Source: an uncultured bacterium (GTDB taxonomy: Bacteria; Planctomycetota; UBA8108). Taken from it: 7,738 nt of DNA. Shown here piece by piece: positions 1 through 5,823 of the stretch. Under the pieces are notes generated by a model. The model did no database searches. It worked only from the letters and a program-made list of their open reading frames with translations, and was not told where the DNA came from. A program made the position numbers and the translations under genes. The number at the start of each line of letters is the position of its first letter. Positions within the stretch are counted from its first letter, which is position 1. The stretch lies in contig CAJWZY010000097.1 of assembly GCA_913050545.1 (NCBI GenBank), positions 1 through 7,738 on the forward strand, given 5' to 3'.

Positions 1-466
1 CACTCTCGGTGGAAGGCAGATTTGCCGAGTTGATCCGCACCGGATCAGAAACAGGTTCCGTAGCGGGTTCTGCTGTATTTTCCTCAGCAGGCTGGGCAAG
101 TGCAATCCTTTCCCTCAAGGTCTCTGACTCCGGCGGCAGAACAGCTTCTCCCCCCGGTTGCCCAATCGCAGTAGCTGCAGGGGCAGTTGCTTCCGGAGCA
201 AGTTCAGCTCCCACAGCAGGCTGTATGGGGGAAAAGTTCCCACCATTGGAAGAAGTCAGCAATACCGGTTTGCGGGGCAAGGAGGCCAGGCCTGAGCGCG
301 AAGGCGCCTGCTCTGGATTCTCTTCCACCTCTACGCCCGCATCCAGCGCGGCAACTCCTCCGGCAGGACCTTCATTAACAGGGGTCCCGGTCTTGACGTA
401 CTTCGCCACCACCACCACCAGCAGGATCATCAATCCTACGATGGCAATCTTGGTGCTATTAGCCAT
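1..466 (-). CDS. N-terminally anchored Ala/Pro/Glu-rich protein, 3' truncated by the window edge
   Basis: I do not recognise this gene. An uninterrupted frame runs from an ATG at 464-466 off the left edge, giving 155 visible residues. The ATG has a good Shine-Dalgarno (GGAGG, 5 bases upstream) and is preceded by a near-consensus promoter, which supports this strand over the opposite-strand ORF covering the same bases. Residues 1-6 are short and polar with one Lys. Residues 7-21 are a strongly hydrophobic segment (I-A-I-V-G-L-M-I-L-L-V-V-V-V-A), followed by K-Y-V-K, so it looks like a signal anchor with the rest outside the cytoplasm. Residues 27-155 are a low-complexity linker rich in Ala, Pro, Glu and Gly with no domain I can name. 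Such a linker often precedes a wall-binding or periplasmic domain such as LysM or SPOR, but that part is outside the window and this is only a guess. The gene is separated from secDF by a terminator and is probably its own transcription unit. Confidence 0.8.
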   Translation of the reverse strand, partial: MANSTKIAIVGLMILLVVVVAKYVKTGTPVNEGPAGGVAALDAGVEVEENPEQAPSRSGLASLPRKPVLLTSSNGGNFSPIQPAVGAELAPEATAPAATAIGQPGGEAVLPPESETLRERIALAQPAEENTAEPATEPVSDPVRINSANLPSTES

Positions 467-577
467 CTTTCCCTCCGACTTCTTTTCTACGGAAAACTTG
501 CTCTTCACAAACAGACCCCCTGAGCCCTGGAGAACTCCCCTCCCCTGAAAGGCACGGTAGCTGAGGTCTGTGCAGGG

Positions 578-606
578 ATTAAAACTTTAGCGGAACTTGA
601 GGTCAA
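578..606 (-). promoter_or_regulatory. Near-consensus sigma-70 promoter for the truncated anchored-protein gene
   Basis: Reading the minus strand, a -35 box TTGACC (601-606) is followed by a 17-base spacer and a -10 box TTTAAT (578-583). Each box differs from consensus at one base and the spacing is optimal. The stretch just upstream of the -35 (607-627) is T-rich and could act as an UP element. Transcription would start near 571, giving a leader of about 105 bases before the ATG at 466. The match is by eye only; no start-site data are available. Confidence 0.65.
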
Positions 607-627
607 CAGAGAAATCCGTAAATAACA

Positions 628-657
628 AGAGGAACCCGAGTTAGCCCGGGTTCCTCT
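628..657 (-). terminator. Rho-independent terminator after secDF, possibly bidirectional
   Basis: Arms 628-638 (AGAGGAACCCG) and 647-657 (CGGGTTCCTCT) are a perfect 11-bp inverted repeat around an 8-base loop. It begins 27 bases beyond the secDF stop codon. On the minus strand the stem is followed by TTGTTATTT, a U-rich though interrupted tract, as expected for intrinsic termination of the operon. On the plus strand it is followed by GCGGTTTTT, so it may work in both directions. It separates secDF from the promoter of the next gene. Confidence 0.85.
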
Positions 658-684
658 GCGGTTTTTAACGGTTTTGCGTCGTTT

Positions 685-3495
685 TCAGGCCTTTGCAAGT
701 TCCTCTTTACGCTGCAAAGCCCGCTGCCGGAGCATGATCAGGATGGGACTGGCAATAAATACCGACGAATAGGTTCCAGCGATCAGTCCTATCATGAACG
801 TAAAGGCAAAGCCCCTGATGGCCTCTCCTCCCAGGAAAAGGAGTGAACAGACCGTCATCAGCGTCGTTACCGACGTCAGGAGAGTACGGCTCAGGGTCTG
901 GTTGATACTGAGATCGACGCATTCCTTGAAGGACAGCTTGTTCTTGCCAAAGATCTTCAGGTTTTCACGAATCCGGTCAAAGACAACAATCGTGTCATTG
1001 ATCGAGTACCCGATGATCGTCAGCAGCGCCGCGATCTCCGGCAGGTTGATCTTGATCGAGTAGTCGGGGAAGAATTGATCAACCAGGGCAATGATACCAA
1101 TACTGATCAGCACATCGTGCAGGAGGGCAGCAATGGCAGCCAAACCAAAATAGAATTCGAAACGCAGCGAAACGTAGAAGATGATGCTGAGAATCGAGAT
1201 AAAGAAGGCGATGATCGCCTTCTGCTGCAGGTCGGCGGAAACCGTTGCACCAACAGTCGCGGTGGTGAAGAAGGGCTCTGAAAGTATACAGAGGTCTGCC
1301 ACGCCCTTTTTCTTGAAGGCTCCGCGGACGGCGGCTTCAGCCTGTTCACGGCTGGGCTGGCCATTTTCCCGGGGAACGAACGCGGCAAACTTCAAATCGA
1401 AACTGATCGTGGAAGCACCGGGACTCGCCACTGCGGCCGGGTTGCACTCCTCGACCTTTAAGCCCTTGAAGTCTTCAGCATCATCGGAGAGGGCGAGGTT
1501 GAGCTCTTTCTGGAGATCTTCTTTTTTGATTCCAGTCTCGCCCGGGGGTTCGAGATTCACGTTAACGCTAAGAACCTTCTTTCCCGAGGCCGCATCGGAA
1601 TCAGCTGCCCAGGCCATCTTGAAGGGCGCAGGAACAAGCATCCCGGTGAGCTTAGCGCTCAGCTTGTCGCGAACCCGGTCGGCAGCCTCTGCAGCCTTGT
1701 CCTCGTTGACAGAAGCAGTCGGGTCTTCTTCCTGCTTTTCTTCCTGCTCAACCCTGGTCATCACAATGTAACGACGCTGGGTGTCGCCCAGCGGCTGCAG
1801 GCGAGCCTCTTTGAAGAAAGCCGGATCGCTTTCCTGCAATTCTTCAACCAGGCTGTCCATCTTTTCACGCGGCGTGGCCTCTTTAAGGGAGAAGCCAACA
1901 CGGGCACCACCGTTGAAATCGATACCATAGTTATCCATCCCCCTGGGAACGACAACGGCCCAGGAGCCGATGATCACCAGGACCGAGACAACGAGGAAGG
2001 GTTTCTGGATCTTGCTGAAGACGAATGTCGGAGTGGAGAACGCCGAGACCATGCTCAGCTTCTTGATAACACCTGCATTGAGCAGGGTGCTGATGATAAG
2101 CCGTGTCACAAACAGGGCTGAAATGAAACTGATGATGATTCCCGCGATCAGGGTGATCGCAAAGCCCTTCACCGGCCCGGTCCCGAAGTTGAAGAGCACC
2201 AGTCCTGTAATCACCGTGGTCAGGTTTGAATCGAAGATAACAGAAAAGGCTCTCTGGTAGCCTGTCGTCAGGGACTGCAGCAGGGTCTTCCCCCTGATTC
2301 GCTCTTCTCGAACCCTCTCGAAGATCAGGATATTCGCATCGATCGCCATACCGATCGTGAGCAGGATTCCCGCAACACCCGGCAGGGTCAGGGTCTGGCG
2401 GAAGCAGGCGACATAGGCCAGCACCGCAAGCATGTTGAAGGCCAGGGCAAAGTTAGCCACCAGGCCGGCCATCAGGTAATAGAGTGCAATCGAGCTCATG
2501 ACCAGGACAAGCCCGATAAGGATGGCCTTCTTACTGGACTCGACCGATTCCTTTCCAAGCAGCGAACCAACCGTATTTTTCGAGATCAACTGCGGCTTGG
2601 TGGGCAGGCTTCCACCATTGAGGATGGTGACAATACTGACCACCTCCTGGCGGGTGAAATCGCCTGTGATCTGCCCATTGGTCGTGATCTGCCCCCTGAT
2701 ACTGGGCGCCGAGATCACCTGGCCATCCATAACGATGGCCAGCCGTTTGTTAATATTGTCGCTGGTGAGCTGGCCGAGCTTGATAGCCCCCTCATCCCCG
2801 TCATCCATGGAGAAGGTCACCATGTCGCTGCTGTCCTGCGGATTGATCGAGACAGCGGCTCCTTTGATCTGGCCCCCATCCACCTTATCCCGCGGGATAT
2901 TGGACAAGACCAGCTGGCCTTGCTCTACCCACTTGCCGGTATCCGCGTCCTTTTCCATTTCCGGCCAGACAACATATTCCGGCTCGGGGGGTTCCACCGG
3001 CTCTTCTCCACCCCTGCCACCGGCCTCCCATGCATCATAGACCTTTACGTACGCCCTGTAATCCGTTTCCCATTTTTCATAAGCCGCACGGTACTCAGGT
3101 ATCTTGGCTGTATGCTCTTCCGCGTTGACCACGAGCTGCAGAGACATCTTTCCAGCCTTCTGGATCTGCTCCTGGATAAACTCCGTCGATGCGCTGTCAC
3201 TGCCTGGAATCGTCACCACCAGGCGGTCACTCCCCTCGATCGCGATACGGATCTCCTTGAGACCGTAGATATCGAGACGGTTGGAGATGATGTCCTTGAT
3301 CTGCTCCGTCACATCGGAGCTCGCAGCTCCCCTGATGCTGCTGAGGTCGAGCTTGTACTGCAGCTCGGTACCTCCCTGCAGGTCGATCCCCTGGTTGATG
3401 TTTTTGAAGAACCCATCGTCGGTGTGAAGGGTGTACACGCAGAGGGCTATGAATCCGGCCAGGAAGGCCCAGCCCATACCTGTTCGCTTAATCAT
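685..3495 (-). CDS. secDF: Fused protein translocase subunit SecDF
   Basis: Membrane partner of SecYEG that uses the proton gradient to complete export of unfolded proteins, SecD and SecF here being one chain of 936 residues. SecD part: TM1 at about 8-24, the hallmark G-I-D-L-Q-G-G-T at 36-43, a large periplasmic P1 domain to about 320, then TM segments from about 324 to 475 including G-M-A-I-D-A-N (382-388) and F-E-R-V-R-E-E. SecF part: TM at about 499-517, D-F-N-G-G (526-530), a long periplasmic P4 domain, then TMs from about 755 to 920 including S-I-N-D-T (831-835) and F-D-R-I-R-E-N. D386 and D834 match the conserved membrane aspartates of the two halves. Typical fused SecDF is about 735-760 residues; the excess lies in P1 (about 131-205) and P4 (about 583-735). 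The ATG is preceded by TAAGGA with 6-base spacing, and a terminator follows the TGA stop. Fusion is intact, with no frameshift. Confidence 0.97.
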   Translation of the reverse strand: MIKRTGMGWAFLAGFIALCVYTLHTDDGFFKNINQGIDLQGGTELQYKLDLSSIRGAASSDVTEQIKDIISNRLDIYGLKEIRIAIEGSDRLVVTIPGSDSASTEFIQEQIQKAGKMSLQLVVNAEEHTAKIPEYRAAYEKWETDYRAYVKVYDAWEAGGRGGEEPVEPPEPEYVVWPEMEKDADTGKWVEQGQLVLSNIPRDKVDGGQIKGAAVSINPQDSSDMVTFSMDDGDEGAIKLGQLTSDNINKRLAIVMDGQVISAPSIRGQITTNGQITGDFTRQEVVSIVTILNGGSLPTKPQLISKNTVGSLLGKESVESSKKAILIGLVLVMSSIALYYLMAGLVANFALAFNMLAVLAYVACFRQTLTLPGVAGILLTIGMAIDANILIFERVREERIRGKTLLQSLTTGYQRAFSVIFDSNLTTVITGLVLFNFGTGPVKGFAITLIAGIIISFISALFVTRLIISTLLNAGVIKKLSMVSAFSTPTFVFSKIQKPFLVVSVLVIIGSWAVVVPRGMDNYGIDFNGGARVGFSLKEATPREKMDSLVEELQESDPAFFKEARLQPLGDTQRRYIVMTRVEQEEKQEEDPTASVNEDKAAEAADRVRDKLSAKLTGMLVPAPFKMAWAADSDAASGKKVLSVNVNLEPPGETGIKKEDLQKELNLALSDDAEDFKGLKVEECNPAAVASPGASTISFDLKFAAFVPRENGQPSREQAEAAVRGAFKKKGVADLCILSEPFFTTATVGATVSADLQQKAIIAFFISILSIIFYVSLRFEFYFGLAAIAALLHDVLISIGIIALVDQFFPDYSIKINLPEIAALLTIIGYSINDTIVVFDRIRENLKIFGKNKLSFKECVDLSINQTLSRTLLTSVTTLMTVCSLLFLGGEAIRGFAFTFMIGLIAGTYSSVFIASPILIMLRQRALQRKEELAKA

Positions 3496-3502
3496 TTTCT
3501 TT

Positions 3503-3604
3503 CCTTAGAGATAAAGGGTAAATCGCAGTCGGGGTTCGACGGATGTCTCAGCTACTTTGAAGGGCGCCCCTGGAGTGGATCAGCGCCCGCCATCCAATCG
3601 ATGG
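3503..3604 (-). promoter_or_regulatory. secDF leader with adjacent hairpins
   Basis: The 122 bases between the small gene and secDF can form several hairpins in the mRNA. The first is a 5-bp stem CCATC/GATGG (3600-3604 with 3590-3594, loop of 5). One base later comes a 6-bp GC stem GGGCGC/GCGCCC (3583-3588 with 3562-3567, 15-base loop). A weaker 4-bp stem is GTCG/CGAC (3537-3540 with 3528-3531). A 4-bp CCTT/AAGG pairing (3514-3517 with 3503-3506) would cover the core of the secDF Shine-Dalgarno. No U-tract follows the GC stem, so it does not look like a terminator. A role in secDF translation control is inference; only the base pairing potential is seen. Confidence 0.35.
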
Positions 3605-3617
3605 TTCGCAGCAAGTC

Positions 3618-4079
3618 TCAGATCGCGGGAGGGCCGCGTACCGGATGGTTAACCCGGCCGACACCTGCTGGGATGCAGGAGGACGAGTAACTGAGAGTGC
3701 AGGAAGAAAAACCTGTATTCAATTCCAGCGGATAAAGAGCCCCATTCCACCAGGAGAGACTGCTGCCGGGATCACCGGGACTCAGCTGCCTCGCGACCGA
3801 CTCCGCCTGGAGAACCCCCACCTGCAGGGCTTCTTCGCAGATGCCTGCAGGGGCATGAGGCCGCACGGGCGTACCGGTATCCTGCCCTTCCTGCTGCTCG
3901 CCGCCCTTGTCCCCGCTCTCACCGGGCACCTCTTCAGCCGCAGTGGCCGAAGATGGGACCGTGGAGAGATCACCAGCCGCGGGGGTGTTTCGATCTTCCA
4001 GCAACAGCGGAAGCACCACAACCCCCAGCAACAGCAGGGGAAAGCTCAGGGATAACCTTGGGAACCGAATCTGTTTCAT
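3618..4079 (-). CDS. Small exported/anchored protein upstream of secDF; candidate Sec-regulating arrest peptide
   Basis: I recognise no family. The 153-residue product starts 8 bases after the yajC stop, consistent with translational coupling, though only a weak GAAGAG stands as Shine-Dalgarno. Residues 1-9 carry K2, R5 and R8; residues 10-27 are strongly hydrophobic (including P-L-L-L-L-G-V-V-V-L-P-L-L-L), followed by acidic residues, so it is a plausible signal peptide or anchor with the remainder outside the cytoplasm. Residues 30-75 are low complexity and rich in Glu, Gly, Ser and Thr. The rest has no recognisable fold; cysteines are at 81, 127 and 135 and a W-W pair at 110-111. The C-terminus reads V-R-G-P-P-A-I, with R148-G-P-P151 two residues before the stop. 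Its size, export signal and place before secDF resemble regulatory nascent chains such as VemP (upstream of Vibrio secDF2) and SecM (upstream of secA). Alternatives are an unrelated orphan protein, or a chance ORF in GC-rich DNA. Confidence 0.6.
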   Translation of the reverse strand: MKQIRFPRLSLSFPLLLLGVVVLPLLLEDRNTPAAGDLSTVPSSATAAEEVPGESGDKGGEQQEGQDTGTPVRPHAPAGICEEALQVGVLQAESVARQLSPGDPGSSLSWWNGALYPLELNTGFSSCTLSYSSSCIPAGVGRVNHPVRGPPAI

Positions 4080-4087
4080 CGTTTGAG

Positions 4088-4528
4088 TTACTCTTCGATG
4101 CCGCTGACTGAAGGCGCGGCGGCTTCTTCCTGGTCGGTGGAGCCGGCAGCAGAATCAGCTGCCTGTCCTCCCTGGACATCGAGAATATCGAGAATCGCTG
4201 TGCGGGTGAACTGGATCCGTGTCTTGCTGGTCTTGTCGACCTCAAGAATAACATCCTGGTCGGTCAACTTGACGACCCGGCCGTAGATGCCGCCATGGGT
4301 CAAGACGGTATCGCCCTTCTGCATCGACTGGACCTTGCGCTCACGTTCCTTCTGCTTCTTGCTCTGCGGCCGAATGATCAGGAACCAGAAGATAAAGAAG
4401 ATTCCCAGGATCAGGACCATGGGGCTGTTCAGGATACTGGGGGCCGCGTTTGTGTCAGCAGCGGGAGCTGCGTTCTCGCCACCTTCCTGCGCAAGGATCA
4501 GGAACTCTGTAATCAATGGTATCTGCAT
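4088..4528 (-). CDS. yajC: Preprotein translocase accessory subunit YajC
   Basis: YajC is a single-span membrane protein that associates with SecDF and the SecYEG channel. The 146-residue product has a transmembrane segment at about 37-53 ending in I-I-R-P-Q (51-55), then the basic stretch S-K-K-Q-K-E-R-E-R-K. The soluble domain carries the family signature K-G-D-T-V-L-T-H-G-G-I-Y-G-R-V (71-85). It is longer than the usual roughly 85-115 residues. An N-terminal extension of about 30 residues includes a short hydrophobic run ending L-A-Q (res 12-14) followed by Ala-rich sequence, and there is an acidic, Ala/Ser-rich tail (117-146). The ATG at 4526-4528 is preceded by GAGGA at about 8 bases, which supports the long N-terminus. 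It lies 78 bases after tgt and 8 bases before the small gene, in the common yajC-secDF arrangement. Confidence 0.95.
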   Translation of the reverse strand: MQIPLITEFLILAQEGGENAAPAADTNAAPSILNSPMVLILGIFFIFWFLIIRPQSKKQKERERKVQSMQKGDTVLTHGGIYGRVVKLTDQDVILEVDKTSKTRIQFTRTAILDILDVQGGQAADSAAGSTDQEEAAAPSVSGIEE

Positions 4529-4606
4529 GGATCAGGTCCTCGTGGGAAATGCCGAAAAGACCGAGCATAACCATAGCAGCAGAGCATGCAATAGTTTTCC
4601 GTACTC

Positions 4607-5752
4607 TCAATCGCCCGCAGAGGGACGATCTGAGAAAAAGCCCTTTTCACGGCAACTTTTCCGGAACTCCAGGCCACATCCGGCAGCGATGGCCTCCCGC
4701 AGCTGCGACATCAGGCGCTGGAACCAGGTCAGGTTGTGGATCGTTCCGAGGATCGGCCCGAGGATCTCGGAGCGCTGGTAGAGGTGACGCAGATAGGAAC
4801 GGGAAAACTCCCGGCAGGTATAGCAGCTACAGTCGTCATCGAGCGGGTTGTAATCCCTCTCCCAGGCGCTGTTACGGATCTTCACCACCCCCTTCGAGGT
4901 AAAAAGACCCGCGTTGCGGGCATGGCGGGTCGCCACCACGCAGTCAAAGAGATCGATCCCCTGCAGCGACATATCGACGAGATCCTCCGGCATACCGACC
5001 CCCATCAGGTAGCGTGGGCGGTCTGGCGGAAGAAGAGGAACCGTCACCTCGACAACGCGCCGCATATCCTCCGGCGGCTCCCCGACACTGACTCCCCCGA
5101 TGGCGTAGCCGGGGAAATCAAGCTCCAGCAGCTGGCGGGCCGACTCTTCCCTGAGATCATCGAAGCACCCTCCCTGCACAATACCGAAGAGAGCCTGGTC
5201 AGCCTCCCTGCTGTGAGCTTCCCGGCAGAGCTCCGCCCAGCGGGAGGTTCTCCCGACGGCCGCCTCTACCTGCTCCCGGCTGGCGGGGTAAGGTGGGCAC
5301 TCGTCAAAGGCCATGATGATATCAGCCCCGAGGTCATTCTGGATCTCCATGCAGCGACGCGGCGTCAGGCGGACCTCGTCTCCATCGAGATGAGAGCGAA
5401 AGGTGACCCCGTCATCATCGACCTTGTTGAGATCGCCCAGGCTGAAGACCTGGTAGCCACCGCTGTCTGTAAGGATAGGCCCCTTCCAGCCGGTGAACTC
5501 GTGCAGCCCCCCCGCCTCCCGCACCACGTCAGAACCGGGCCGCAGGGCCAGGTGGTAGGTATTGGCGAGGATCATCTGGGCGCCGGTGCCGGCAACCTGC
5601 TCCGGCGTCACCGCCTTGACCGCCCCCTGTGTTCCCACCGGCAGAAAAGCCGGGGTGTCGACCACGCCATGGGGCAGCTGCAGGCGTCCCAGCCTGGCGG
5701 CGGATGATTCGTCTTCGGAGACGACAGTAAATTCCAGTGGAGAAGGACTCAT
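4607..5752 (-). CDS. tgt: tRNA-guanine transglycosylase (queuine/preQ1 tRNA-ribosyltransferase)
   Basis: Exchanges guanine 34 in the anticodon of tRNAs with GUN anticodons (Asp, Asn, His, Tyr) for the queuosine precursor preQ1 in bacteria. The 381-residue chain is of normal length. Visible family residues are T-D-S-G-G-Y-Q-V-F-S-L (95-105; D96 the second catalytic Asp), F-D-E-C-P-P-Y-P (149-156; base-recognition Asp150), G-I-V-Q-G-G (190-195), G-G-V-S-V-G-E-P (219-226) and F-D-C-V (269-272; nucleophile D270). The structural zinc site is C308, C310, C313 and H339 (C-S-C-Y-T-C, then T-I-H-N-L). The loop after the nucleophile reads A-T-R-H-A-R-N-A instead of the common P-T-R-x-A-R-N-G. The ATG is the first possible start after an in-frame TAG upstream; its Shine-Dalgarno is weak (GGGA, 10 bases upstream). 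queA, often next to tgt, is absent here; a 71-base gap separates tgt from the SpoIID gene. Confidence 0.97.
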   Translation of the reverse strand: MSPSPLEFTVVSEDESSAARLGRLQLPHGVVDTPAFLPVGTQGAVKAVTPEQVAGTGAQMILANTYHLALRPGSDVVREAGGLHEFTGWKGPILTDSGGYQVFSLGDLNKVDDDGVTFRSHLDGDEVRLTPRRCMEIQNDLGADIIMAFDECPPYPASREQVEAAVGRTSRWAELCREAHSREADQALFGIVQGGCFDDLREESARQLLELDFPGYAIGGVSVGEPPEDMRRVVEVTVPLLPPDRPRYLMGVGMPEDLVDMSLQGIDLFDCVVATRHARNAGLFTSKGVVKIRNSAWERDYNPLDDDCSCYTCREFSRSYLRHLYQRSEILGPILGTIHNLTWFQRLMSQLREAIAAGCGLEFRKSCREKGFFSDRPSAGD

Positions 5753-5823
5753 CGAGGGGTTCCCGTATAGAAACGAAAACGCGAGTTTGCTCTAAAGATG
5801 AGTGCGTGGCAAGGGGCGTGCTC

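Noticed and set aside
9..548. Plus-strand open frame of 179 codons at the left edge
   Set aside because: The minus strand here has a Shine-Dalgarno, a near-consensus promoter and a clear N-terminal membrane segment; the plus frame is Ser/Ala/Thr-rich shadow sequence.
3562..3588. GC hairpin after the small gene as an intrinsic terminator
   Set aside because: The stem is followed by TTCAAAG rather than a U-tract, and secDF has no evident separate promoter, so termination here is unlikely.
2920..3690. Plus-strand open frame of 256 codons across the secDF start
   Set aside because: It is antisense to the conserved SecD N-terminus and its leader; no domain, and conflict with the supported minus-strand layout.
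3645..4055. Plus-strand open frame of 136 codons in the yajC-secDF interval
   Set aside because: No coupled start or domain; the minus-strand frame has an export segment and an 8-base link to yajC. Neither is proven by homology, but the minus frame is better supported.
4529..4606. Possible promoter before yajC (TTGCAT, 16-base spacer, TATGCT)
   Set aside because: Only 3 of 6 and 4 of 6 matches to consensus; too weak to call, and the genes around it look like one operon.
4736..5707. Plus-strand open frame of 323 codons
   Set aside because: It lies wholly antisense to tgt, whose every catalytic and zinc motif is intact; its translation has no recognisable domain. It is a shadow of GC-rich coding sequence.
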